Below, in pieces: positions 42,038 to 49,920 of a DNA stretch of 64,000 bases (the first letter of the stretch is position 1; every line of letters starts with the position of its first letter). Source of the stretch: Streptomyces canus (GTDB lineage: Bacteria; Actinomycetota; Actinomycetes; Streptomycetales; Streptomycetaceae). The stretch spans positions 310,001 through 374,000 of the forward strand of contig NZ_KQ948657.1 of NCBI RefSeq assembly GCF_001514145.1, written 5' to 3'. Position numbers and translations under genes: made by a program. The notes beneath the pieces are model-generated. The model was not told the DNA's origin. It saw nothing but the letters and a program-made list of their open reading frames with translations, and searched no databases.

Positions 42038-42607
42038 CTAATCGGACTCCTCGGGCTCCTCTTCCTTCGTCTCCGGGGTTTCGTCCTCGAAGTACTTGTC
42101 CATGACCGCGTCCAGCCGCTCGTCCCACTCGGCGAACCGCGCCCTCGACTCGGCCTCGATCTCGATCGGGTACCAGCGTCGGTCGGGGGTGTGCACCGTG
42201 ATGGTGAACCGCTTCCCGAACCGTGGCGTCTCCGTCTCGATCGCGCCGATCTCGTCCCAGCGGAACTCGCAGGCCTGGTCGTCGAGGGAGAGCCGTATGC
42301 CCTGGTGGTCGGCGATGAACTTCGCACGCCGGTCGGAGGCCTCGAAGACGGGGCCGTCGGGGGCCTCCTCCTCGCCGGCGTCGTCGGGCTCCTCCGCCGT
42401 GGGCGTGGGCTCGTCGGCGCCGGCCTCCTCGACCGCCTCCTCGGGCTTGGCGTCCCCGGGCCCTGCGTCCTCCGCCTCGCCGGACACGGGTGAGGTGAGC
42501 CCGGGGATGAAAGCCGGGTCGAATCCGGCGCCTTCCAGGGGCTGGCTGCTCGAACCTATGCGCTGCTCCACAGCGGGCAGTATGGTCGACGATCCTGTGC
42601 CCGACAC
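42038..42607 (-). CDS. Acidic protein with C-terminal PH-like domain
   Basis: This 189-residue protein has a disordered, Glu/Asp/Pro-rich first half and a compact C-terminal domain (RRAKFIADHQGIRLSLDDQA, CEFRWDEIGAIETETPRFGK, RRWYPIEIEAESRARF). That domain aligns with the one at 32750-33148, sharing the x-D-x-x-G-I/V and F-x-W-x-E-I pattern. The start is a GTG at 42607; no better codon lies in the frame. It is transcribed leftward from next to the IS element and could be affected by the insertion. Function unknown. Confidence 0.7.
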   Translation of the reverse strand: MSGTGSSTILPAVEQRIGSSSQPLEGAGFDPAFIPGLTSPVSGEAEDAGPGDAKPEEAVEEAGADEPTPTAEEPDDAGEEEAPDGPVFEASDRRAKFIADHQGIRLSLDDQACEFRWDEIGAIETETPRFGKRFTITVHTPDRRWYPIEIEAESRARFAEWDERLDAVMDKYFEDETPETKEEEPEESD

Positions 42608-42814
42608 AGCCGGCCCCTACATCGTTACCGGACGCCTACATGGGGCTACCGAGTCTCATTCCCCATGCATCGGGCTTCAGCCCGGCGGTAAAGCGAATCT
42701 CGTGACCGCGTCGCGGAGTCGTTCCGGCGGAGCCGGACACTGTGGACATAAGGGTGATGCGGGGAACGAATGTTCCCGGCGACATCGAATGGTGTGCGTT
42801 CGCACGATCACCGA

Positions 42815-43990
42815 ATGCAGCTTCGGTACGCCTTCCGTCTGTACCCGGAGCCCGGTCAACGCACCGCGTTGGCCAGGGCGTTCGGGTGTGCGCGGGTGGT
42901 GTTCAACGATGCGGTACGGGCCCGGGAGGACGCCCGCACCGCGGGCCTGCCGTTCCCGAACGCGGCCGAGCTGTCGAAACGGCTGATCACCCAGGCTCGG
43001 CACACGGTCGAGCGCTGCTGGCTGGGCGAGGTCTCCTCGGTGGTGCTGCAGCAGTCTTTGCGGGATGTGGAGGCCGCGTACAAGAACTTCTTCGCCTCCC
43101 TCAAAGGGGAGCGCAAGGGGAAGCGGATGGGTGCCAGCGGTGGGCGGCTGTCACTGCCGAGGATCGGTGCCGTGAGGGTGAAGTGGTCTCGGGTCCTGCC
43201 CGCCGTGCCCTCCAGTGTGACGGTGATCCTGGATGCGGCGGGCAGGTACTTCGCCTCGTTCGTCATCGACACCGACTCCGCCACGGACCGGGCGCGCTGG
43301 GATGCGCCGGAGCCGGGCAGTGGGGTCGGCATCGACCTGGGGCTCACCCTCCCCCAGAGGGGGTACCCCCATCGCGGTTCTCTCCGACGGCCCGAAGATC
43401 GACAGCCCGCGGTTTCTGCGCCGCGCGGAGAAGAAGCTGAAGAAAGCCCAGCGGGAACTGTCCCGCAAACAGAAGGGATCGAAGAACCGGGCCAAAGCAC
43501 GGCTGAAGGCCGCCCGCGCCCACGCGGGCGTGGCGGACGCGCGCAAGGAGTTCCACCACCAGCTCTCCACCCAGCTGATCCGCGACAACCAAGCGGTCGC
43601 GGTGGAGGACCTGGCGGTATCCGGACTTGCACGCACCCGGCTGGCCAAGAGCGTGCACGACGCGGGCTGGGCACAGTTCGTGACCACCTCGAATACAAGG
43701 CGCAGCGGTACGGGCGGACCTTCGTCAAGATCGGCCGGTTCGAGCCCACCAGTCAGACGTGCTCCACCTGCGGCCACCGCGACGGGCCCGAACCCCTGCA
43801 CGTACGGGAATGGACCTGCCCCGCCTGCAACACCCTCCACGACCGCGACCACAACGCCGCGATCAACGTGAGACAGGCCGCCGGACTGGCGGCATCAGCC
43901 TGCGGAGCGCCGGTAAGACCAGAACCCGTTCTGGCACAGCGCGAAGAAACAGGAAGCCACGGAACCCTCAAGCGGACCTGTGCCGCGTAG
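42815..43990 (+). pseudogene. tnpB: tnpB (IS605 OrfB) pseudogene with two frame changes
   Basis: TnpB is an RNA-guided RuvC-type nuclease, the relative of Cas12. The N-terminal frame reads MQLRYAFRLYPEPGQRT and continues to the first RuvC motif GIDLGLT near 43350. An insertion of about 22 bp then moves the frame. The second frame (ERELSRKQKGSKNRAKA, VAVEDLAVSGLARTRLAK) carries the second catalytic Glu. A one-base deletion near 43683 returns to the first frame with FVKIGRFEPTSQTCSTC, the C-x-x-C zinc ribbon and DRDHNAAINV. The reading frame as translated stays open for 391 codons but its middle 110 are scrambled, so the enzyme should be inactive. Confidence 0.88.
43349..43370. repeat. 22-bp palindromic mini-insertion inside tnpB
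   Basis: The 22-bp stretch at 43349-43370 contains the perfect palindrome GGGGGTACCCCC (43359-43370) preceded by CTCCCCCAGA. Removing 22 bp joins the frame before (GIDLGLT) to that after (IAVLSDG) without a gap, so it is best read as an insertion into tnpB. Similar C-rich palindromic pieces are, to my memory, common between Streptomyces genes. Exact borders are ambiguous by a few bases. Confidence 0.6.
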
Positions 43991-44038
43991 CGGAACAGGT
44001 CCGCTTGAGGACGACCAGACTCCCCGGGCTTCAGCCCG
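43970..44038 (+). ncRNA. Right-end structured region, probable omega-RNA 3' part
   Basis: AAGCGGACCTGT (43970-43981) pairs perfectly with ACAGGTCCGCTT (43995-44006), and CGGGCTTCAGCCCG follows at 44025-44038. IS605 elements encode a guide (omega) RNA that overlaps the 3' end of tnpB and the right end, so this location and two-hairpin structure fit. The guide part would be the bases immediately after the element end near 44047. Evidence is structural and positional only; with tnpB broken the RNA may be nonfunctional or serve another copy. Confidence 0.5.
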
Positions 44039-44047
44039 AGGAGCAAG

Positions 44048-45520
44048 TCAAACGAACACACTCAGGACCGCCGCCACCACAAATCCCGCCACCGACAGCA
44101 CCGTCTCCAGCACGGTCCACGTCCTGAGCGTGTCCCGCTCGCTGATGCCGAAGTACTTGGCGACCATCCAGAAGCCACCGTCGTTTACGTGCGAGGCGAA
44201 GATGGAGCCGGCCGAGATGGCCATGATGACGAGCGCGACGAAGGCCTGGGAGTGGTCGCCCTCCGACAGCAGCGGCGCGACGATGCCGGCCGTGGTGACG
44301 ATGGCGACCGTCGCCGAGCCCTGGGCGACGCGCAGGACCACCGAGATCAGGTAGGAGAGCACGAGCACGGGCAGACCGACGTCGTTGAAGGTGTCGGAGA
44401 GCGCCTGGGCGACCCCGCTGGCCTTGAGGACCGCGCCGAAGACACCGCCCGCGCCGACGACGAGCAGGATGTTGCCGACCGGCTTGAGGGACGCCGTCGA
44501 CACCGTCTCCAGGGACTTGCGGGACCAGCCGCGGCGGATGCCGAGCAGGTAGTACGCGAGGACCAGGGCGATCGTCAGCGCCACGAAGGGGCTGCCGAAG
44601 AACTCGATCACCGAACGGCCGGTGGACGGGTCGAGCGCGATCGAGGAGAAGGTGGCGGCGAGGATCAGGATCAGGGGCGTACCGATGATGCCGAGGACCG
44701 TGCCGAGCGGTACGGGGTCCTCGCGCGGCACGACACCCTGCGACCGCTGCTCCTCGATCACCGCCTGCTTCGCCTCCGCGGCCGCCTCCACCATGTCCTG
44801 CGGTACGGCGACGAAGATGCGGCGGCCGACCCACGCCGAGTAGGCCCACGCGGCGAGCACCGCGGGGATACCGCAGACGATGCCCATGAGGATCACCCAG
44901 CCGAGCTCCACGTTGAGCAGACCGGCGGCCGCGACCGGGCCCGGGTGCGGGGGCAGGAACGCGTGGGTCATCGAGAGGCCGGCCAGCAGCGGCAGACAGT
45001 AGAGCAGGATCGACTTGCCGCTGCGCTTCGCCGCCGCGTACACGATCGGCGCGAGCACGAAGATGCCGACGTCGAAGAAGACCGGGATGCCGAAGATCAG
45101 ACCGGTGAGGCCCATGGCGAGCGGGGCGCGCTTCTCGCCGAAGAGGTTCAGCAGCCGGGACGCCAACACCTCCGCGCCGCCGCTGACTTCGAGAATGGCC
45201 CCGAGCATCGTGCCCAGGCCGATGATGATCGCGACATGGCCGAGGATGCCGCCCATCCCGGACTCGATGGTGGACACGGCGTCCGACCGCTGGACCGTGC
45301 CGAAGAGTTCGGTGACCGAGAGACCCGCGAGCAGGCCGACGGCTATGGAGACGGCGAGCAGGGCGACGAAGGGCTGGAGTCTCGCCTTGATGATCAGGAA
45401 GAGGAGCAGGGCGATACCGATGGCGGCGACCGTGAGGAGACCGGCCGTGCCGTCGATGAGGAGGAGCAGACCACCGGTGTGCGGGGGTGTCTCGGTGGTC
45501 GCGGCGAGCGGTTGGGACAT
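44048..45520 (-). CDS. gntP: GntP-family gluconate:H+ symporter
   Basis: The 490-residue protein has about twelve to fourteen membrane segments and the GntP signature regions: LLTVAAIGIALLLFLIIKAR, IGLGTMLGAILEVSGGAEVL, GLSMTHAFLPPHPGPVAAAG, VGNILLVVGAGGVFGAVLKA and SHVNDGGFWMVAKYFGISER. It imports gluconate or a related sugar acid with protons. GAGGACC precedes ATG 45520. It is the last gene of the leftward arm after RidA, with a 112-nt gap. The stop at 44048 lies within a few bases of the IS right end, so the final codons may derive from the element. Confidence 0.93.
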   Translation of the reverse strand: MSQPLAATTETPPHTGGLLLLIDGTAGLLTVAAIGIALLLFLIIKARLQPFVALLAVSIAVGLLAGLSVTELFGTVQRSDAVSTIESGMGGILGHVAIIIGLGTMLGAILEVSGGAEVLASRLLNLFGEKRAPLAMGLTGLIFGIPVFFDVGIFVLAPIVYAAAKRSGKSILLYCLPLLAGLSMTHAFLPPHPGPVAAAGLLNVELGWVILMGIVCGIPAVLAAWAYSAWVGRRIFVAVPQDMVEAAAEAKQAVIEEQRSQGVVPREDPVPLGTVLGIIGTPLILILAATFSSIALDPSTGRSVIEFFGSPFVALTIALVLAYYLLGIRRGWSRKSLETVSTASLKPVGNILLVVGAGGVFGAVLKASGVAQALSDTFNDVGLPVLVLSYLISVVLRVAQGSATVAIVTTAGIVAPLLSEGDHSQAFVALVIMAISAGSIFASHVNDGGFWMVAKYFGISERDTLRTWTVLETVLSVAGFVVAAVLSVFV

Positions 45521-45632
45521 GGGGGTCCTCTGCGTAAGTGCATGGAGCTTTCGGGCAGGGGGCATCGCGGTACGGCCCGGTCACGGGCCGCACCGGTCAC
45601 GGCGTGCGGGAGTGGGGGGAGTCGGCTGCGTC

Positions 45633-46043
45633 TCAGCCGAGGACGGCGAGCGCGTCGATCTCGATGAGGAGCCCGGCGGGGAGGCCGACGTAGACGGTGG
45701 TCCGCGCAGCGGGCGGGGCGGTGAGGCCCTGCTCCTCGAAATAGGTGTTGTAGATCGAGTTCATCTCGGCGAAATGGTCCACGTTCGTCAGATAGACGCG
45801 GATCATCATCGCGTCGTCCCAGGAGGCGCCGCCCTCCTCCAGGATCGCCTTGACGTTGGCGAGGGTCTGGAGGGTCTGCTCGCGCAGCGTGGGCCCGGCG
45901 GGCGTGGGCGGTTTGCCCTCCTCGGCCGGGAGGAAGCCGACCTGTCCGGCGACCTGGAGGATGTTGCCCTTCTTCACCCCGTGGGAGAACTTCGCGGGCG
46001 GGGTGGTGTGGGTCCTGGGGGTGAGCGCGATCTTGTCCGTCAT
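45633..46043 (-). CDS. ridA: RidA-family enamine/imine deaminase
   Basis: The 136-residue protein is a YjgF/YER057c/UK114 (RidA) member with SHGVKKGNILQVAGQVGFLP, QTLQTLANVKAILEEGGASW, then AARTTVYVGLPAGLLIEIDA containing the conserved Arg. RidA proteins hydrolyse reactive 2-aminoacrylate and other imines made by PLP enzymes. In this cluster the likely source is the D-Ser/D-Thr PLP enzyme encoded on the other arm. Its ATG overlaps the IclR stop (ATGA), so the two are co-translated. Length and conserved residues are normal. Confidence 0.9.
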   Translation of the reverse strand: MTDKIALTPRTHTTPPAKFSHGVKKGNILQVAGQVGFLPAEEGKPPTPAGPTLREQTLQTLANVKAILEEGGASWDDAMMIRVYLTNVDHFAEMNSIYNTYFEEQGLTAPPAARTTVYVGLPAGLLIEIDALAVLG

Positions 46044-46810
46044 ACGGTGTCCTTGGGGTCCTTTGGTGGTGTTCTGCCGGAGTACTCGCCGCTGATGGCG
46101 TCGGCCGTACGGCGGACCTGCGGGAGCAGGTTGAGGAGTTCCTCGGCGGTGACGACGACGTTCGGCGCGGAGACCGACATCGCGGCGACGACCTTGCCGT
46201 CAGCGCCGCGAATGGGGGCGGCGACGCAGTTGATGGACTCCTCGTGGCCACCGAGGTCGGTGGCCCAGCCCTGTTCGCGCACGCGCTCCAGCTCCTTGAG
46301 GAAAGCGGGGGCGTTGGGTGTCGAACGGGCCGTGTACAGGGGGTAGTCGAGCTTGTCCGCGAGGGCGCGGAGCTCGGCTTCGGGGAGATCGGCGAGCAGC
46401 AGTTTCGCCACGGCCGCGACGGTGATGGCGACGGGCTTGCCGATCCGCGAGTACATCCGCACGGGGTAGCGGCTCTCGACCTTGTCGATGTACAGCACCT
46501 CGGCCTCCTCGTACACGGCGAGGTGGACGGTGTGCCCGCACAGCTCGTTCAGCCGTACGAGGTGGGGGTGGGCGATCTCGCGGATGTCGAGGTTCTCCAT
46601 GGCCTCCTGGGCGAGGGCGATGAGGCGGGCGCCGAGGCGGTAGCGCTGGTCGGACTGGCGGTAGACCATGCCGTGTTCGTGGAGGGTGCGCAGGAGTCGC
46701 AGCGCGGTGGACTTGTGGACGCCGAGGCGGTCGGCGACCTGACCGAGGTCGGCGGGGCCCTCGGCGAGCAGCGGCAGGATGCTGAGTGCTCGGTCGACGG
46801 TCTGACTCAT
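46040..46810 (-). CDS. IclR-family transcriptional regulator
   Basis: The 256-residue protein has an N-terminal winged helix (VDRALSILPLLAEGPADLGQ, DRLGVHKSTALRLLRTLHEH) and the IclR effector domain (HLVRLNELCGHTVHLAVYEE, GWATDLGGHEESINCVAAPI). It lies inside the leftward operon: its start overlaps the kinase stop and its stop overlaps the ridA start. It likely represses or activates both arms of the cluster from the palindrome at 48585-48601. The inducer is probably a sugar-acid or a D-amino-acid derivative, inferred from neighbours. The start at 46810 is preferred over 46879. Confidence 0.92.
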   Translation of the reverse strand: MSQTVDRALSILPLLAEGPADLGQVADRLGVHKSTALRLLRTLHEHGMVYRQSDQRYRLGARLIALAQEAMENLDIREIAHPHLVRLNELCGHTVHLAVYEEAEVLYIDKVESRYPVRMYSRIGKPVAITVAAVAKLLLADLPEAELRALADKLDYPLYTARSTPNAPAFLKELERVREQGWATDLGGHEESINCVAAPIRGADGKVVAAMSVSAPNVVVTAEELLNLLPQVRRTADAISGEYSGRTPPKDPKDTV

Positions 46811-48483
46811 GGGGTGCGTACCTCCTCCGGGGCCGTACCGGCTTGCGTCCAGCCGGGGCCGAGTCGAAGTGTCCCCCACGCGTCGTCCGCGACGGCGGCC
46901 AGACGGTCGGTGGTGTCACGGGTGGGGGGTGTCGCGAGGTCGCCGGGGGTGGTGAGGGCGGCGGCGGCGTAGAGGTGGCCGTGCCGCAGGCGGGTCTTCA
47001 GAGGAAGGCCGCGGAGAGTGGCGGAGAGAAACCCGGCAGCGAAGGCATCACCGGCACCCGTGGTCGCCACGACGTCCACGCGCAGGGCAGGGACGAAGGT
47101 CCCCGGCTCCGGGACCGACCGGGTGTGGGTGCCGCCCGGCCACGCCGAAGGGGTGCCGTTCTCGGCGGAGCCGGAGCCGCCACCAGGCGGCGTGGGACGG
47201 GGCGCGGGGCCGACACCCTGCGGCCGTGGGTCGGTATCTCCCGCCCCCGCCCGCGAAGTGCCGTCCTCCACAGACGCGGAGGCCCCCTGCGCGGCACGAC
47301 CGCCCGCAGGCTGCGTGGGACGCGGTGCGGGGCCGACACCTTGCCGCCGCGGGTCGGGGTCGCTCGTCCTCGCCTGCGAAGAGCCGTCCTCCGCAGAGCC
47401 GGAGCCGCCCCGAGCGGCACAACCCGCCTCAGGCGGCGTGGGACGCGGTGCGGGGCCGACACCTTGCCGCCGCGGGTCGGGGTCGCTCGTCCTCGCCTGC
47501 GAAGAGCCGTCCTCCGCAGAGCCGGAGCCGCCCCGAGCGGCACAACCCGCCTCAGGCGGCGTGGGACGGGGCGAAGGGCCGACACCCTGCAGCCGAGGGC
47601 CGGTATCGCTCACCCCCGCCTGCGGAGTGCCGCCTGTCTTTGGGGCGGGAGAGGGGGCAGCGGCTTGTATCTGCGGGCCGGTGTCCGACTTGAGGGGCGC
47701 GGGGCTGTGTCGATGTGCGGCTCCGCCGCGGGGCGCGACCAGCCCCCACCGGCCCGCACCCGACACGAATGCCGTGGCCCCCACTCCCCCCTGCTTGACC
47801 ACCAACACCCTCGGCTCGGGCAGCGCGGTCCGGATCGCCGACGGGCCGCCCGAGATCCCCCACGCCTCCTCCGCCTCGTCCTCCCCCACGAACACGATGT
47901 CGGCCCCCCGGGCCAACTCCAGCAGCACCCGCGGGCCTTCGGCGTCACGCCACAGGCCGGCCCGGTGGTTGACGTCGAAGGACACCAGCGGCCGGTCCTC
48001 ACCCGGCGCCATCAGCGCGCGCAGCAGCGCCAGACACCCCTCCGACAGCGCCGCCGTGATCCCCGACAGATGCAGCACCCGAGCCGCCCGCACCGACGCC
48101 AGGTCCACGTTCTCCACCGACATCGCCGACGCGGCCGACCCCGCCCGGTAGTACGCGACCTCGTGCGCGTCCGTCGCCCGGTCCCCCGCCGTACGGAAGT
48201 ACACCCCCGTCGGACGCGAGGAGTCCCGCCCCACGGCGGAGACGTCGACCCCGTATCCCCCGACCGTCTCGACCAGGTGATCCCCGAACCCGTCCGACCC
48301 GACCCGGCTGACCCACCGAACGGCGTGACCGGCGGCAGCCAACCCGCACGCCACGTTCGACTCCGCCCCACCGATCGCCCGGTCGAAGGACGGCACGTCG
48401 GCGAGCCGGCCCGCCCGCGTGGGCAGGAACGTGACCATGGACTCGCCGAGCGCGACGACGTCCACGACGTCGGGGGCATTCAC
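46807..48483 (-). CDS. PfkB-family sugar-acid kinase (KdgK-like) with repeat insertion
   Basis: The 558-residue protein is a PfkB kinase. Sugar-binding segments are VVALGESMVTFLPTRAGRLA and GGAESNVACGLAAAGHAVRW; the phosphate loop and catalytic base are TTGAGDAFAAG (Asp479). The family is usually 310-340 residues. The excess is an insertion of about 180-210 residues (about 47095-47735) at the beta-hairpin just before the ATP-binding motif. It consists of Pro/Ala/Ser/Gly repeats of 41 residues (GVGPAPRPTPPEAGC...). The insertion preserves frame and all catalytic residues, so activity is plausible. 2-keto-3-deoxygluconate is the likely substrate given GntP nearby. The GTG at 48483 follows GAGGAG. 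It overlaps the IclR gene by four bases. Confidence 0.85.
   Translation of the reverse strand: MNAPDVVDVVALGESMVTFLPTRAGRLADVPSFDRAIGGAESNVACGLAAAGHAVRWVSRVGSDGFGDHLVETVGGYGVDVSAVGRDSSRPTGVYFRTAGDRATDAHEVAYYRAGSAASAMSVENVDLASVRAARVLHLSGITAALSEGCLALLRALMAPGEDRPLVSFDVNHRAGLWRDAEGPRVLLELARGADIVFVGEDEAEEAWGISGGPSAIRTALPEPRVLVVKQGGVGATAFVSGAGRWGLVAPRGGAAHRHSPAPLKSDTGPQIQAAAPSPAPKTGGTPQAGVSDTGPRLQGVGPSPRPTPPEAGCAARGGSGSAEDGSSQARTSDPDPRRQGVGPAPRPTPPEAGCAARGGSGSAEDGSSQARTSDPDPRRQGVGPAPRPTQPAGGRAAQGASASVEDGTSRAGAGDTDPRPQGVGPAPRPTPPGGGSGSAENGTPSAWPGGTHTRSVPEPGTFVPALRVDVVATTGAGDAFAAGFLSATLRGLPLKTRLRHGHLYAAAALTTPGDLATPPTRDTTDRLAAVADDAWGTLRLGPGWTQAGTAPEEVRTP
47218..47600. repeat. 123-bp tandem repeat array inside the kinase gene
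   Basis: Anchor points at 47218, 47341, 47464 and 47587 repeat exactly every 123 bp (41 codons). Sequence from about 47312 to 47448 is identical to about 47435-47571 as far as I can read. The 47218 and 47587 copies are diverged. The array encodes Pro/Ala/Gly/Ser-rich residues in the kinase frame and stays open in other frames too, because of GC-rich composition. It lies in a surface-loop position of the kinase. Confidence 0.9.
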
Positions 48484-48584
48484 GATGGTCGTAGCTCCTC
48501 GTCGATGGCGGAGGGTCACGGCGGCTCCATTGACCCCGTGTTGGCCTGGATGTTAGACAGCAGTAAGCGATATACGCAATGGTC

Positions 48585-48601
48585 GTTGCAGGCATTGCAA
48601 C
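48585..48601. promoter_or_regulatory. Perfect GTTGCA-N5-TGCAAC operator, probable IclR site
   Basis: GTTGCA (48585-48590) and TGCAAC (48596-48601) form a perfect inverted repeat with a 5-bp GGCAT spacer. It lies in the 139-bp divergent region between the kinase operon and the PLP enzyme operon, 22 nt before the latter's GTG. A related half-site CGCAAT occurs at 48575-48580. IclR regulators bind such short palindromes, and an iclR gene is in the leftward operon, so dual control of both arms is likely. Regulator identity is inferred. Confidence 0.65.
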
Positions 48602-48622
48602 TCACCTGATCAGGGAGGCCCC

Positions 48623-49885
48623 GTGTCCCTCGCCCGCCTCGCAGAGGACCGCGTCGACCACCGTTTCAAGGGCCTCCCGCCTGACGCGGACGGCCTGTCC
48701 GTCGCCGAGTTGACCGCCCAGCGCCGCAACCTCTTCACCGACGGCTTCACGACCCCCGTGCTGGCCCTCTCCGCCGAGCGCCTGGAGCACAACCTCGCGC
48801 TCATGGAGACGTACGCCGCCCGCCACGGCCTCGCCTTCGCCCCGCACGGCAAGACGACCATGGCCCCCCAGCTCTTCCGCCGCCAGATCGAGCACGGCGC
48901 CTGGGGCATCACCCTCGCCGTCCCCCATCAGGTACGCGTCGCCCGCGAATTCGGCATCGAGCGGATCTTCCTCGCCAACGAACTCGTGGACCCGGCGGCG
49001 CTGAAGTGGATCGCCGGGGAACTCGCGGGCGACGAGGACTTCCGCTTCATCTGCTACGTCGACTCGGTGCGCGGAGTGAAGCTGATGGACGCGGCCCTCC
49101 AAGGCGCCGCCCGCCCCCTGGACGTCGTCGTCGAACTCGCCGCCGGTGAGGGGGCCCGCACCGGTGTCCGTACGGAGGCGGAGTGCGCGGCGGTCGCCGA
49201 CGCGGTCGCGGCCACCGGGACGCTACGGCTCGTCGGCGTCGCCGGATACGAGGGCGAGGTCCCCGACGCCGACCCGGAGCGCGTCCACACCTGGCTGCGC
49301 CGGCTCGTCGCCCTGGCCGCCGACTTCGACAAGGCGGGACGGTTCACCGCGGCGGCGCCGGACGAGATCGTGATCAGCGCCGGCGGCAGCGCCTGGTTCG
49401 ACGCGGTCGCCGACGTCTTCGCCGAGATCCCCGAACTCTCCCGACCCGTCCTGAAGTTGCTCCGCTCCGGCGCCTACGTCTCGCACGACGACGGCCATTA
49501 CCGCAAGGTGACCCCCTTCAACCGGATCCCCGAGGAGGGCGCCCTGGAGCCGGCGTTCCGCCTGTGGACGCAGGTCGTCTCCCGCCCCTCCCCCGAGCAG
49601 GCCTTCACCAACGCGGGCAAGCGCGACGCGGCCTACGACCTCGACCTGCCCTTCCCCCAGGTCGTCCGCCGGGGTGACACCGAGCGCCCGGCCACCGGCA
49701 TCGAGGTGACCGGCCTCTCCGACCAGCACGCCTGGCTGCGCACGGCTCCCGGGGTCGACCTGGAGGTCGGTGACTGGCTGGGCCTCGGCCTCTCCCACCC
49801 GTGCACGTCCTTCGACAAGTGGCAACTCATCCCCGTGGCACAGGCCGACGGCACCGTTGTGGAATACATCCGCACGTTCTTCTGA
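48623..49885 (+). CDS. D-threonine aldolase / D-serine dehydratase-like PLP enzyme
   Basis: The 420-residue enzyme has the alanine-racemase-like N-terminal barrel with PLP Lys77 in FAPHGKTTMAPQLF. The C-terminal metal-binding beta-domain carries DQHAWLRTAPGV and GLSHPCTSFDKWQLIPV (His and Cys ligands). The family includes D-threonine aldolases and eukaryotic-type D-serine dehydratases. It would break down D-hydroxy amino acids to glycine or 2-oxoacid; the choice cannot be read here. GGGAGG before GTG 48623 is a good ribosome site. It heads the rightward arm with the D-aminoacylase; RidA on the opposite arm would detoxify aminoacrylate. Confidence 0.9.
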   Translation: MSLARLAEDRVDHRFKGLPPDADGLSVAELTAQRRNLFTDGFTTPVLALSAERLEHNLALMETYAARHGLAFAPHGKTTMAPQLFRRQIEHGAWGITLAVPHQVRVAREFGIERIFLANELVDPAALKWIAGELAGDEDFRFICYVDSVRGVKLMDAALQGAARPLDVVVELAAGEGARTGVRTEAECAAVADAVAATGTLRLVGVAGYEGEVPDADPERVHTWLRRLVALAADFDKAGRFTAAAPDEIVISAGGSAWFDAVADVFAEIPELSRPVLKLLRSGAYVSHDDGHYRKVTPFNRIPEEGALEPAFRLWTQVVSRPSPEQAFTNAGKRDAAYDLDLPFPQVVRRGDTERPATGIEVTGLSDQHAWLRTAPGVDLEVGDWLGLGLSHPCTSFDKWQLIPVAQADGTVVEYIRTFF

Positions 49886-49902
49886 GACACGTTCTTCTGA
49901 GA
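49873..49902. repeat. 15-bp tandem duplication across a stop codon
   Basis: CACGTTCTTCTGAGA is repeated head to tail at 49873-49887 and 49888-49902, followed by CACG. The first copy contains the last codons and TGA of the PLP enzyme; the second lies in the 35-nt gap before the D-aminoacylase start. It looks like a recent slippage duplication that lengthened the intergenic spacer. Confidence 0.85.
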
Positions 49903-49920
49903 CACGAAAAGAGTCCGGCG

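Larger units (their letters stand above)
42640..44047 (+). mobile_element. Decayed IS200/IS605-type tnpB element
   Basis: The element contains a disrupted tnpB (42815-43990) and no tnpA. Both ends carry the same hairpin CGGGCTTCAGCCCG, at 42671-42684 (left) and 44025-44038 (right), as expected for subterminal palindromes recognised by TnpA in IS605-family ends. A stronger stem-loop at 43970-44006 overlaps the end of tnpB. The right end finishes near 44047, next to the GntP stop. Left boundary is approximate. The element lies between the acidic PH-like gene and gntP. Confidence 0.75.

Noticed and set aside
42770..43990. Intact TnpB reading of the single 406-codon open frame
   Set aside because: The middle 110 codons have no TnpB similarity, while the missing part is found in another frame; it is a pseudogene with offsetting frame changes.
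44189..45667. 492-codon rightward frame over gntP
   Set aside because: Antisense to a clear membrane transporter; the translation is Arg/Asp/Gly-rich shadow sequence.
47218..47600. CRISPR array
   Set aside because: The repeat is a contiguous 123-bp tandem within a coding frame with no unique spacers and no cas genes nearby.
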